Below, in pieces: positions 19,923 to 28,382 of a DNA stretch of 64,000 nt. The notes beneath the pieces were generated by a model. It saw nothing but the letters and a program-made list of their open reading frames with translations. It made no database searches and was not told where the DNA came from. The position numbers were made by a program, and so were the translations under genes. The DNA lies in assembly GCA_001898185.1 (NCBI GenBank), contig MKTI01000006.1, positions 744,001 to 808,000 of the forward strand, written 5' to 3'. The DNA is from Cellulomonas sp. 73-145 (GTDB taxonomy: Bacteria; Actinomycetota; Actinomycetes; Actinomycetales; Cellulomonadaceae). How positions within the stretch are numbered: the stretch's first letter is position 1; every line of letters begins with the position of its first letter.

Positions 19923-21185
19923 TCAGCCCGCGGAGCCGGCGGCGTCGAGCGCCTGGGACAGGTCGTCGACCAGGTCGTCCACGTCCTCCAGGCCGACGGA
20001 CAGTCGGACCGTCGACTCGGCGATGCCCACCGCCGCGCGCCCGGCGGCACCGAGCTTGCGGTGCGTCGTCGTCGCCGGGTGCGTGACCATCGACTTGGCG
20101 TCGCCCAGGTTGTTGGACACGTCGATCACCCGCAGGGCGTCCAGCACCGCGAACGTGCGGCGCTTGGCCTCGTCCGCACCGGCGCCTTCCGGCACCGCCA
20201 GCTCGAACGTCACCACGGTGCCGCCGCCGGTCTGCTGCGCCAGCGCGAGCTGGTGCTGGGGGTGCGACGGCAGGAACGGGTAGCGGACGCCGGCGACGGC
20301 CGGGTGCTGCTCCAGCCACTCCGCGAGGCGCAGCGCCGACGCGGCCTGGTGGCGCACCCGCAGGGACATCGTCTCGAGCCCCTTGAGCAGCACCCAGGCG
20401 TTGAACGGCGACAGCGACGGACCGGTGTTGCGGATCAGCGTGCGGACGGGCCCGTGCAGCAGCTCCGTCGACCCGAGGATCGCCCCGCCGAGCACCCGGC
20501 CCTGCCCGTCGATGTGCTTGGTCGCGGAGTAGACCACCACGTCGGCGCCGTGCTCGAGCGGGCGGGAGAACACCGGCGTGGCGAAGACGTTGTCGACCAC
20601 CACGACGGCGCCGGCGGCGTGGGCCAGGGCGGACACCGCGGCGATGTCGACCAGGTCCTGCATCGGGTTGGACGGCGTCTCGAAGAAGACGACGTCGGCC
20701 GGGGTGGCCAGCGCGGCCTCCCACTGCTCCGGCACGTGGCCGTCGACGTAGTCGGTGCGCACGCCCCAGCGGGCGAGGATCTCGTCGAAGATCACGATCG
20801 ACGAGCCGAACAGGGCGCGGGCGGCGACGATCCGCGAGCCCGACGAGACGAGCGCGGCGAGCGCGGTGAACACGGCGGACATGCCGCTGGACGTGGCGAC
20901 CGCCGCCTCGGCACCCTCGAGCAGGCGCAGGCGCTCCTCGAACGTCGACACCGTCGGGTTGCCGTAGCGGGAGTACTGGAACCGGTCGGCCTCGCCGGCG
21001 AAGGCCGCCTCGGCGTCCGCCGACCGCTCGTAGACGTAGCCCTGCGTGAGGAACAGCGCCTCGGACGTCTCGTCGAAACCCGAGCGCACCAGGCCGCCGC
21101 GCACGGCGAGCGTGTCGGGCCGCAGCCCGGCCCGGTCCACCCGGCGGTCGTCCCAGTCGGCAGGTCCCGGGATCCGGCGGCTCAC
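19923..21185 (-). CDS. metZ: O-succinylhomoserine (or O-acetylhomoserine) sulfhydrylase
   Basis: PLP enzyme that makes homocysteine directly from an activated homoserine and sulfide. The 420-residue protein belongs to the Cys/Met metabolism family: QYSRYGNPT at 70-78, ATSSGMSAVF at 97-106, DNVFATP near 198 and the PLP lysine K223 in YSATKHIDGQGR. Its length and the DETSEALFLTQGYVYE front are typical of actinobacterial MetZ rather than MetB or MetC; the acyl donor is unproven. The GTG at 21185 overlaps the rhodanese stop by GTGA, so both genes form one operon. The frame stays open upstream but loses similarity. Confidence 0.92.
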   Translation of the reverse strand: MSRRIPGPADWDDRRVDRAGLRPDTLAVRGGLVRSGFDETSEALFLTQGYVYERSADAEAAFAGEADRFQYSRYGNPTVSTFEERLRLLEGAEAAVATSSGMSAVFTALAALVSSGSRIVAARALFGSSIVIFDEILARWGVRTDYVDGHVPEQWEAALATPADVVFFETPSNPMQDLVDIAAVSALAHAAGAVVVVDNVFATPVFSRPLEHGADVVVYSATKHIDGQGRVLGGAILGSTELLHGPVRTLIRNTGPSLSPFNAWVLLKGLETMSLRVRHQAASALRLAEWLEQHPAVAGVRYPFLPSHPQHQLALAQQTGGGTVVTFELAVPEGAGADEAKRRTFAVLDALRVIDVSNNLGDAKSMVTHPATTTHRKLGAAGRAAVGIAESTVRLSVGLEDVDDLVDDLSQALDAAGSAG

Positions 21186-21601
21186 ACCTGCCGCCACGGC
21201 AGGCCGTCGGCGCGCCAGCCGGTGTGGCCGCGCTGCCCGTCCGGGCCGACGTCCCCCTCGAAGCCCTGCAGCACGTTGTGCACGGGACCGTAGCCGGCGG
21301 CCTGCGCCGCGAGCCCCGCGGCGACGGACCGCACGCCCGACCGGCACAGGAACACGAGGTCCCGGCCGTCACCGGGCTGCACACCGGCCAGCGCCAGCTG
21401 GTCGAGGAACTGCGGGTTCACCGCGTGCGTGGTCCCGTCCAGCCACTCGACGAACAGGGGCTCGCGGCCCAGGTCCGCCGTGTCCGGCACGCCGATCTGC
21501 TGCCACTCACCGGCTGTGCGGACGTCGACCAGCACGGCACGCTCGTCGGACGCGAGCAGGTCCCAGGCCTCGCGCGGGGTCAGGTCGTCGATGTCGCTCA
21601 T
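21182..21601 (-). CDS. Rhodanese-like sulfurtransferase
   Basis: A single-domain rhodanese of 139 residues that likely carries sulfur as a persulfide. The front reads LTPREAWDLLASDERAVLVDVRT, and the active-site loop CRSGVRS near residue 98 has the conserved cysteine followed by Arg. ATG at 21601 is preceded by GGAGGAGC and gives the shortest family-like protein; the longer reading upstream is not supported. It leads a two-gene operon with metZ, a common actinobacterial pairing that suggests supply or handling of sulfide for homocysteine synthesis. It is divergent from the riboswitch-controlled gene at 22021. Confidence 0.9.
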   Translation of the reverse strand: MSDIDDLTPREAWDLLASDERAVLVDVRTAGEWQQIGVPDTADLGREPLFVEWLDGTTHAVNPQFLDQLALAGVQPGDGRDLVFLCRSGVRSVAAGLAAQAAGYGPVHNVLQGFEGDVGPDGQRGHTGWRADGLPWRQV

Positions 21602-21798
21602 CTGCTCCTCCATCGGTCCCGGCGGTAGCACCCGTGTCCGGTCCGCGCCGTGGGGCGTGGTCCGCGGGTTGCTGCGGCGTCGTCGATCCGGGTCTCTCGG
21701 CCGCTCTGGATGGTGGCGCGATGCTATGCCTCGCTCCGAGGGTCGTCCCAGTGCGCGGACGAAGTGTCTTGCATGGCGAGATGGACGGGCGTGGGCGG

Positions 21799-21828
21799 TT
21801 GACAGCGGGCCCGGCCGCCGCCGAACCT
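21799..21828 (+). promoter_or_regulatory. Promoter in front of the riboswitch
   Basis: A consensus TTGACA -35 (21799-21804) is followed after 18 bases by a weak GAACCT -10 (21823-21828). Transcription would begin near 21835, exactly where the riboswitch aptamer starts. The -10 is poor, so the call rests mainly on position. Confidence 0.5.
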
Positions 21829-21834
21829 CGTCTC

Positions 21835-21989
21835 GGTCATGAGCGCCAGCGAGCGCCGGCTGGGACCCCGCGTGGGTCCGCAGGCGGCGTGCAAGCCCCG
21901 GCTCGCTGGCCGGCAACCCTCCCTCCGCGGCGGGGTGCCCCGGGTGACGACCAGGCCGTCCGCCGTCCGGCGGGCGGCAAGCGCGGACC
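21835..21989 (+). promoter_or_regulatory. SAM-IV type S-adenosylmethionine riboswitch
   Basis: The sequence follows the SAM-IV aptamer known from actinobacteria: GGTCATGAG at the start, a P2 stem GCCAGCGAGC (21845-21854) pairing with 21901-21910, the conserved CAAGCCCCGGC, CCGGCAACCCTCC, GGGGTGCCCCGGGTGA and P1 closing GACC (21949-21952), then a CCGTCCGCC/GGCGGGCGG hairpin with the 3' GGCAAGCGCGGACC. P2 carries about 40 extra bases with its own hairpin. The 3' end overlaps a hairpin at 21985-22001, and CCTCC in the aptamer could pair with the SD at 22010-22015, so translation or elongation could be switched. It should repress the next gene when SAM is plentiful. Confidence 0.88.
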
Positions 21990-22020
21990 TCGCCGAGGTC
22001 CTTCCCGCCGGAGGACTGCC

Positions 22021-23394
22021 ATGACCAGCGTGCTCGAGACGTCGCCCGTCTGCACCGACATCCCCGCCCTGCTGCCCGTCGTCGGGGCCGACACCCTGGT
22101 GCCGCTGGTGGACGGCAGCAGCGCCGTCTACGCCAACCTCGACTGCGCCGCGAGCGCCCCCGCGCTGCAGTCGGTGGCGGACCGGATCGCCGAGGTGCTG
22201 CCGCTGTACGCGTCGGTGCACCGGGGTGCCGGTTACCTGTCCCAGGTGTCCACCGCCCTGTACGAGTCGGCGCGGTCCACCGTCGCGGCGTTCGTCGGGG
22301 CGCGGGCGGACGACGTCGCGATCATCACCCGCAACACCACCGACTCCCTGAACCTGCTGGCCGGCGTGGTGCCCGGCCCGGTGCTGGTGCTCGACGTGGA
22401 GCACCACGCCAACCTGCTGCCATGGGTGCACGCCGCCCGGGCCCGCCACCGCACCACGATCCTGCCGGTGGCGGCCACCGTCGCAGCGACCCTCGACGCG
22501 CTGCGCGCCGAGCTCGCGGCCAACGAGTACGCCCTGGTCACCGTCACGGGGGCGTCGAACGTCACCGGCGAGGCGCTGCCGCTGGGCGACGTGGTGGCCG
22601 CGGCGCACCAGGCCGGAGCCCGGGTGGCGGTCGACGGCGCCCAGCTGGTGCCGCACCGCGGGTTCTCGCTGGCGGCCACCGGCGCGGACTACGTCGCCTT
22701 CTCGGGGCACAAGACCTACGCGCCGTTCGGTGCGGGCGCTCTGGTGGGTCGGTGGGACTGGCTCGACGCGGGCACGCCGTACCTGGCCGGGGGCGGTGCG
22801 GTGCGGGACGTGCGGCCGGACCGGACGTTGTGGCAGCCGGCACCGGCGCGCCACGAGGCGGGGTCGCCGAACGTGCTGGGCGCGGTGGCGCTCGCCGAGG
22901 CGTGCCAGACGCTGGTCGCCCTGCCGGCCGGGGAGCTGACGGCGCACGAGGAGTCGCTGCGGTCCCGGCTGGTGGCGGGGCTCGAGGCGCTGCCCGGGGT
23001 GCGGGTGCTGCGCGTCTGGCCCGACTCGGTGGACCCGGTCGGCGTGGTCAGCTTCACGGTGGCGGACCTGGACCCGGGGCTGGTCGCCGCGGTGCTGTCC
23101 GCCGAGCACGGCATCGGGGTGCGGGACGGGCGGTTCTGCGCGCACCCGCTGCTGGCCCACCTGTCCGCGTCGGACGGTGCGGTGCGGGCGTCGGTGGGCG
23201 TGGGGACGACGAGCGAGGCGGTCGACCGCCTGGTCACGGCCCTGGACCGGCTGCTGGTGGACGGGCCGGCGGCGGAGTACACGGTCGTGGACGGGTGCTG
23301 GACGGTGGCCGACGACCCGCGGCCGCTGCTCGACGTACCGGGGCTGGACCACCTGGCGGCCACCGCGGCGGCGGCCTGCGGCCCGGCGGTCTGA
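22021..23394 (+). CDS. Class V aminotransferase, cysteine desulfurase (SufS/CsdA)-like
   Basis: PLP-dependent enzyme of 457 residues. The internal aldimine lysine is K231 in FSGHKTYAPFGAG, the PLP Asp is D205 in VDGAQ, and a cysteine at 373 (RDGRFCAHP) sits where the SufS catalytic cysteine lies, so desulfurase activity is plausible. It is longer than SufS and has a C-terminal tail of about 60 residues. The SD GGAGGA and the ATG at 22021 lie at the end of a SAM-IV riboswitch, which ties the enzyme to methionine/SAM metabolism rather than general Fe-S assembly; no suf genes are nearby. The natural substrate is unknown and could be another sulfur amino acid. Confidence 0.85.
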   Translation: MTSVLETSPVCTDIPALLPVVGADTLVPLVDGSSAVYANLDCAASAPALQSVADRIAEVLPLYASVHRGAGYLSQVSTALYESARSTVAAFVGARADDVAIITRNTTDSLNLLAGVVPGPVLVLDVEHHANLLPWVHAARARHRTTILPVAATVAATLDALRAELAANEYALVTVTGASNVTGEALPLGDVVAAAHQAGARVAVDGAQLVPHRGFSLAATGADYVAFSGHKTYAPFGAGALVGRWDWLDAGTPYLAGGGAVRDVRPDRTLWQPAPARHEAGSPNVLGAVALAEACQTLVALPAGELTAHEESLRSRLVAGLEALPGVRVLRVWPDSVDPVGVVSFTVADLDPGLVAAVLSAEHGIGVRDGRFCAHPLLAHLSASDGAVRASVGVGTTSEAVDRLVTALDRLLVDGPAAEYTVVDGCWTVADDPRPLLDVPGLDHLAATAAAACGPAV

Positions 23395-23422
23395 CCCCAG
23401 GCTCGTCGCGACCGCGGATCGG

Positions 23423-24019
23423 TCAGTCGACCCGGATGCCCAGCTGCTCCGCGAGCGCCGGGGCCAGCTCCAGCAGCAGGTCGCCGGTGATGGTCGACCC
23501 CGCCAGCCCGGCGACACCCTCGATGTGCTGCAACCCGGTGAGGCCGCGCAGGTCGACGTCCACCAGCCGGGCCGCCGTCACGTCGAGCCGGCGCACCGTG
23601 CAGCCGCGCAGCTCGAGCCGCCGGACGGTCGCCCCGCCCAGCGCGAGCTCGTCGACCACGCAGCCGTCGAGCACCACGTCCACCAGCTCGGACTCGCGCA
23701 GGTTCAGGTAGTCGACCTTCCCGCCGCGGACGGTCACCCGCGTCCACGACGACCCGTAGGCCTGCACGGCGCCGAGCCGGCAGTCGGTCAGCGTGCCGTC
23801 CCACCAGGTAGTGCGCGCCAGGCTGAGCTCGTCGGCGCGCACCCGTGACCAGGACGTGTCCACCAGCCGGGCGCCGTCGAGGCGGACGCCGTCCAGCCGG
23901 CAGGCCGTGAACGTGCACTCCAGGACGCGGGCGTCGTGCCCGTCGGCGCCGGACAGGTCGACGTCCGCCAGGTCCACGCCGTCCAGGTCGGCACCGGGGG
24001 AGAGCGGCTGGGGCCTCAC
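23423..24019 (-). CDS. Pentapeptide-repeat protein
   Basis: A 198-residue protein made of A(D/N)LxX-type five-residue repeats, for example GADLDGVDLADVDLSGADGHD at the front and later LDGARLVDT, LTDCRLGAV, LRESELVDV and LRGCTVRRLDV. Such repeats fold into a right-handed four-sided helix. Some members mimic DNA and protect gyrase, but no such role can be assigned here. The GTG at 24019 follows a region with weak similarity; the longer open frame on this strand runs through unrelated genes and is rejected. It is convergent with the desulfurase-like gene and divergent from the acetyltransferase. Confidence 0.82.
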   Translation of the reverse strand: MRPQPLSPGADLDGVDLADVDLSGADGHDARVLECTFTACRLDGVRLDGARLVDTSWSRVRADELSLARTTWWDGTLTDCRLGAVQAYGSSWTRVTVRGGKVDYLNLRESELVDVVLDGCVVDELALGGATVRRLELRGCTVRRLDVTAARLVDVDLRGLTGLQHIEGVAGLAGSTITGDLLLELAPALAEQLGIRVD

Positions 24020-24136
24020 GCGACCACCGTCCCACGCCCGTGCGGGGTGACCGACCGGGACCCGCCGATGTCGAGGGGCCACGGGTCGACGGGAGCCCCG
24101 GTGCGGGGTGTGGGCGGCGGATGGCAGCATCGCCAT

Positions 24137-24712
24137 GTGCGCCACTCCCTGGTCCTCGCCGCGCCCGGTGTCCTGCTCGTCCCGCTGGCCGACGTGCACG
24201 CCCCCGCGCTCGCCGCGCTGGTCGACGAGCCGATGTGGCGCGGGATGAGCAGCCCGGTCCCGCGCACGCCGGACGACGTGCTGGACCTGATCGCCGCCGC
24301 CGACGCCGATCCGGGCCGGTACGCGTTCGCCGTCGTCGAGGAGTCCAGCGGTGCGGTGGTCGGCAGCACCTCGTTGTACGACGTGACGCTCACCGCCGCC
24401 CGCGCCGAGATCGGGTTCACCTACTACGCGCGCCGGGTGTGGGGCACCACGGTGAACCCCGCCTGCAAGCTGGCCCTGTTCCGCCAGGGCTTCGAGGACT
24501 GGGGCCTCGCGCGCGTCGCCCTGCGCGCCGACACCGCAAACGCGCGGTCGATCGGCGCGATCCTGCGGCTCGGCGCGACGGCCGAGGGCGTGCTCCGCAG
24601 CCACCGCGTGCGACCCGACGGCAGCCGCGGGGACACCGCCTACTTCTCGGTGCTGGCCGACGAGTGGCCGGCGGTGCGGGCCGGTCTGGAGCAGCGCGTG
24701 GGGCTGGCGTAG
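24137..24712 (+). CDS. GNAT family N-acetyltransferase (RimJ/RimL-like)
   Basis: Transfers an acetyl group from acetyl-CoA to an amine, probably a protein N-terminus or small molecule. The 191-residue protein fits the Acetyltransf_3 type: VGSTSLYDVTLTAARAEIGFTYYA, then WGTTVNPACKLALFRQGFEDWGLARVALRADTANARSIGAILRLGATAEGVLRSHRV shares the typical N-x-x-S and LGA-x-x-EG elements. The GTG at 24137 is the first start with family-like sequence. Its TAG is directly followed by the GTG of the transporter at 24713, so both are probably co-transcribed. Confidence 0.85.
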   Translation: MRHSLVLAAPGVLLVPLADVHAPALAALVDEPMWRGMSSPVPRTPDDVLDLIAAADADPGRYAFAVVEESSGAVVGSTSLYDVTLTAARAEIGFTYYARRVWGTTVNPACKLALFRQGFEDWGLARVALRADTANARSIGAILRLGATAEGVLRSHRVRPDGSRGDTAYFSVLADEWPAVRAGLEQRVGLA

Positions 24713-26014
24713 GTGCCGACGCTCGACCGTCGGCTCGGCACCACCGACGCGGTGGTGATCGGGCTGTCCTCGATGCTCGGCGCCGGTGTGTTCGTGGTGC
24801 TGGGCCCCGCGACGGCCGCCGCGCGCGGCGGGGTGCTGGTCTCCCTGGTGGTCGCGGCCCTGGTCGCGTGGGCAAACGCGACGTCGACCGCTCAGCTGGC
24901 GGCGGTGCTGCCGCGCGCCGGAGGGGTCTACGCGTACGGCCGGGAGCGGCTCGGCGAGTGGCCCGGGTTCCTCGCGGGGCTGGCGTTCGTGCTGGGCAAG
25001 ACGGCCTCGTGCGCGGTGATGGCGGGGACGGTGGCGGCGTACGTCGTGCCGACCGCGTGGCACCGGCCGGTGGCCGCGCTGATCGTCGTCGTGCTGGTCG
25101 CCGTCAACCTCGCGGGGGTCTCGCGGACGGCGGCGGCGGCGCGGCTGCTGCTCGCCGTCGCGGTGGTGGTGCTGGTCGCGGTCGTCGTCGTCGCCCTGCG
25201 TCGGCACGCCGACACGCTGCCGGGGGACGTGCTTCCCCACGGTCTGCCCGGCGGGGTGCGCGGCACGCTGCAGGGCGCGGCTCTGCTCTTCTTCGCCTTC
25301 GCCGGGTACGCGCGCGTCGCCACGCTCGGCGAGGAGGTGCGCAAGCCCCGCACGACGATCCCGCGGGCCATCCGCATCGCGCTCGCCCTGGTCGCGGTCG
25401 GCTACCTGGCCGTGGCGGTCGCGGTGCTGCACGTCCTCGGCGTCGACGGCGCGGCGGGGTCCCGGGCACCGGTGCTCGACACGGCCACGGCGACCGCCGG
25501 CTGGCTGGTGCCGGCCGTGCGGGTGGCCGCCGTCGCGGCGGCCGGGGGTGCGCTGCTCGCGCTGCTCGCCGGGGTGAGCCGCACGGCGTTCGCCATGGCT
25601 CGGGAGGGCGACCTGCCGCGCCGCTGGGCCGCCGTCGGCGGGCGCTCGCGGGCGCCGTGGCTGGCCGAGCTGGTGGTGGGCGTGACGGTGGTGGTGCTCA
25701 CGCTGACGGTCGACCTGACGGGCGTGCTGGTGGTCTCGTCGTTCGGCGTGCTGCTCTACTACGGCATCGGCCACGCGGCTGCCTGGACGCAGCCGGCAGC
25801 CGACCGGCTCGCACCGCGATGGGTTCCCGTGGTGGGCCTGGTCGGGTGCCTGGCGCTCGCGACGGCGCTGCCCGGGTGGGCGGTGGCGACGGGCGTCGGG
25901 GTGCTGGCGGTCGGGTCCGCGGTGCGCGCGGTCGCCGTGCGGGTCAGGCGGTCGGCAGCGGGACGACCGAGCCGGTCAGGTGGGGACGGCGACGGCGCGG
26001 GTCCCACACGGTGA
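24713..26014 (+). CDS. APC superfamily amino acid permease
   Basis: A 433-residue transporter with about twelve hydrophobic helices. The start LGTTDAVVIGLSSMLGAGVFVVLGPA is the classical first-helix motif of amino acid/polyamine/organocation permeases, and FFAFAGYARVATLGEEVRKPRTTIPRAI is the consensus before helix 7. It begins with GTG immediately after the acetyltransferase stop. The last 24 codons overlap the 3' end of the MaoC gene on the other strand by 71 bases, and are low-complexity (Gly/Asp/Arg), so the true C-terminus is the least certain part. Substrate unknown. Confidence 0.87.
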   Translation: MPTLDRRLGTTDAVVIGLSSMLGAGVFVVLGPATAAARGGVLVSLVVAALVAWANATSTAQLAAVLPRAGGVYAYGRERLGEWPGFLAGLAFVLGKTASCAVMAGTVAAYVVPTAWHRPVAALIVVVLVAVNLAGVSRTAAAARLLLAVAVVVLVAVVVVALRRHADTLPGDVLPHGLPGGVRGTLQGAALLFFAFAGYARVATLGEEVRKPRTTIPRAIRIALALVAVGYLAVAVAVLHVLGVDGAAGSRAPVLDTATATAGWLVPAVRVAAVAAAGGALLALLAGVSRTAFAMAREGDLPRRWAAVGGRSRAPWLAELVVGVTVVVLTLTVDLTGVLVVSSFGVLLYYGIGHAAAWTQPAADRLAPRWVPVVGLVGCLALATALPGWAVATGVGVLAVGSAVRAVAVRVRRSAAGRPSRSGGDGDGAGPTR

Positions 26015-26972
26015 GGTCGTGGCCGGTGCCGGTGCCGGTGCCCGTGGAGGTGTCGATGCCGTTGGAGGTGTCGGTGGCCGGGTCGCGGCGGGCGACGCGC
26101 ACCGCGACGGTGGTCGGCAGCACCACGGGCGCCGCGAAGTCGACCGACCAGGTGAACGACTCCCCGCGGACGGCGCCGACGGTGGCCAGCGCCCGGGCGG
26201 CGGTGAACATGCCGTGCGCGATGGCGCCGTGGAAGCCGAACGCCCGGGCGGCGGGTGCCCACAGGTGGATCGGGTTCACGTCGCCGGAGACGGCCGCGTA
26301 GCGGCGGCCGGTGTCCGCGGGCAGCCGCCAGGTGGCGGTGGGGACGGGCGGCTCGAACGGCTGGCGATCGGTGGCCTCGCCGGCGCCGGCGCCGTCGTCG
26401 TCGGCGGAGGCCGGGACCGAGCCCGGCTCCGACGCGGGCCCGGCCGACCCGGCCAGCCGCACCCCCTTGGCCAGGTACGTCGACACCCCGCGCCACGCGG
26501 TGACGCCGTCGGCCGCCACCTCGCTGACCAGGTCCACCTGCGTCCCGGACCGGTGCGCGCGCAGCCCGGTGGCCCACGACCGCACGTCCAGCTCCTGCCC
26601 GAGCCGCAGCGGCCGCCGCTGCTCGACGCGGTTGGCGACGTGCACCAGCCCGAGCAGAGGCAGCGGGAAGTCGTCGCGGACCATCAGGGCGGTCGCGACC
26701 GGGAACGCCAGCACGTGCACGAAGCCCGCGGGCAGCACGTCCGTGCCGGGCTCGCCCACCAGGTGCTGGTACGCGGTGAGCCGCTCGGCGTCGGCCTGCA
26801 CGCCGTGGGCGCTGAGCGTGACGTCGGGCAGCGTCGTCGTCGCGCCGCCCCGGCCAGCTCGCCCGACGCGACGCGACACGGCACCGGCCGCGGCAGCGGT
26901 CAGCGCGTGCCGGTACGAGTCGCCGAGCGGTGGCACCGTCGGCAGCTCGACCGTGCGCAGCGGCCCGGTCAC
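25944..26972 (-). CDS. MaoC-like (R)-specific enoyl-CoA/3-hydroxyacyl dehydratase, HtdX-like
   Basis: Hydrates or dehydrates acyl-thioesters in fatty-acid metabolism. The 342-residue protein has two hot-dog folds; the second carries the catalytic segment YAAVSGDVNPIHLW with the Asp/His pair, followed by FGFHGAIAHGMF. The front half resembles FAS1-like MaoC proteins. Two Gly/Thr-rich insertions are encoded by repeats: one between the domains near residue 190 and one near the C-terminus from GGTGCC repeats at 26022-26041. GTG at 26972 overlaps the fabG-like stop. The order thiolase, reductase, dehydratase resembles the mycobacterial fadA2/fabG4/htdX set. The 3' end overlaps the permease. Confidence 0.87.
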   Translation of the reverse strand: MTGPLRTVELPTVPPLGDSYRHALTAAAAGAVSRRVGRAGRGGATTTLPDVTLSAHGVQADAERLTAYQHLVGEPGTDVLPAGFVHVLAFPVATALMVRDDFPLPLLGLVHVANRVEQRRPLRLGQELDVRSWATGLRAHRSGTQVDLVSEVAADGVTAWRGVSTYLAKGVRLAGSAGPASEPGSVPASADDDGAGAGEATDRQPFEPPVPTATWRLPADTGRRYAAVSGDVNPIHLWAPAARAFGFHGAIAHGMFTAARALATVGAVRGESFTWSVDFAAPVVLPTTVAVRVARRDPATDTSNGIDTSTGTGTGTGHDLTVWDPRRRRPHLTGSVVPLPTA

Positions 26973-28381
26973 TGGCCCACCAGGTTCTGCCCGCACACCC
27001 GCAGCGTCCGGCCGACGATGCCGCCCGCGGCCGGTGAGGCGAGGAAGGCGACCGCCTCGGCGACGTCCTGCGGCAGGCCGCCCTGCTGCAACGAGTTGAG
27101 CCGTCGCGCGACCTGCCTGGTCAGCGCGGGGATCCGCGCCGTCATCTCCGTCTCGATGAACCCGGGGGCCACGGCGTTGGCCGTCCCGCCGAACGGCACC
27201 AGCAGGGGAGCGGTGGCGCGGACCATGCCGATGACACCGGCCTTGGAGGTGGCGTAGTTGGTCTGGCCGCGGTTGCCGGCGATGCCGGACGTCGAGGCGG
27301 TGGCGACGATGCGCGGCTCGTCGGTGAAGTCGCCGCTGGTCAGCAGCGCCTCGTTGATCCGCAGCTGCGACTCGAGGTTGACGGCGAGCACCGACGACCA
27401 GCGGTCGGGCGCCATGTTGACCAGCAGCTTGTCGCGCGTGATGCCGGCGTTGTGCACCATCACGTCGAGCCGGCCGTGCCGGGCACGCACGTGCTCGAGG
27501 ATCCGCTCCCCGGCGTCGGCAGCCGTCACGTCCAGCTGCAGCGCCGTGCCGCGCACCTCGTTGGCCACCGCCGTCAGCTGCTCACCGGCGGCCGGCACGT
27601 CCACCGCGACCACGTGCGCGCCGTCGCGCGCCAGTGTCCGGGCGATCGCCGCGCCGATGCCGCGCGCCGCGCCGGTCACCACGGCCACGCGCCCGTCCAG
27701 CGGCCGTTCCCAGTCGGCCGGCAGCGTGCCGGCGGTCGAGTCCACCGCGAGCAGCTGACCGTCCACGAAGGCCGACCGCCGGGACAGGAAGAACCGGAGC
27801 GCGGCGACGGCGCTCGGCGCCGTGACCGGCACGTCGCCCGTCAGCACCACGCCGTTGCCGGTGGACCCGCCGCGCAGCTCCTTGGCGAGCGACCGCAGCA
27901 GGCCGTCGACCCCCTGCCGGGCGGCGGCGACCGCCGGGGCGTCGTCCGCGGTGGCCGTCCGGGACACCGTGACCACCCGGCCACCGCTGCGCAGTCCCTT
28001 CACGGGACCGGCCGCGGCGAGCACCGGATCGGTCAGCTGGTCCGGACGTTCGGCGGCCGTGAGCACCAGGACGACGGCGCCGTACCGGACGTCCGGCGCC
28101 GGGTGCCGGTGCACCTCCAGGTCCCAGCCGTCGAGCAGGACCGGGGTCTCGGCCGTCCCCGATCCGGTCCCCGTCCCTGGCGCCATGCCGCCCGCCGGCC
28201 CGGACAGCAGCCGCGCCAGCGCATCGGCGTCGTCCCCGCGGCCCAGCACCAGCACAGGCCCGTCGACCAGCGGCGCGCCGGGCGTGTAGCGCCGCAGGAC
28301 GGCGGGCCGCGGCAGCCCCAACCGCTTGGCCAGCGTGGCCGTCGGACCGCTGTTCACCAGCTGCAGGTAGGTGTCCGGCAT
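26969..28381 (-). CDS. High-molecular-weight 3-oxoacyl-(ACP/CoA) reductase, FabG4-like
   Basis: NAD(P)H-dependent reductase of 3-ketoacyl-thioesters. At 470 residues it is about twice the size of FabG: the first 225 residues form a degenerate Rossmann-like domain and the C-terminal part is the active SDR with TGAARGIG at 236-243, HNAG at 310-313, the ATASTSG serine and Tyr376/Lys380 in YATSK. This layout matches FabG4 (Rv0242c) of mycobacteria. ATG at 28381 sits one base after the thiolase stop and its own stop overlaps the MaoC start, so all three are one operon. Confidence 0.92.
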   Translation of the reverse strand: MPDTYLQLVNSGPTATLAKRLGLPRPAVLRRYTPGAPLVDGPVLVLGRGDDADALARLLSGPAGGMAPGTGTGSGTAETPVLLDGWDLEVHRHPAPDVRYGAVVLVLTAAERPDQLTDPVLAAAGPVKGLRSGGRVVTVSRTATADDAPAVAAARQGVDGLLRSLAKELRGGSTGNGVVLTGDVPVTAPSAVAALRFFLSRRSAFVDGQLLAVDSTAGTLPADWERPLDGRVAVVTGAARGIGAAIARTLARDGAHVVAVDVPAAGEQLTAVANEVRGTALQLDVTAADAGERILEHVRARHGRLDVMVHNAGITRDKLLVNMAPDRWSSVLAVNLESQLRINEALLTSGDFTDEPRIVATASTSGIAGNRGQTNYATSKAGVIGMVRATAPLLVPFGGTANAVAPGFIETEMTARIPALTRQVARRLNSLQQGGLPQDVAEAVAFLASPAAGGIVGRTLRVCGQNLVGQ

Positions 28382-28382
28382 G

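Noticed and set aside
21724..23517. Minus-strand ORF across the riboswitch and desulfurase-like gene
   Set aside because: Low-complexity translation and no family signature; the plus strand has a complete PLP enzyme.
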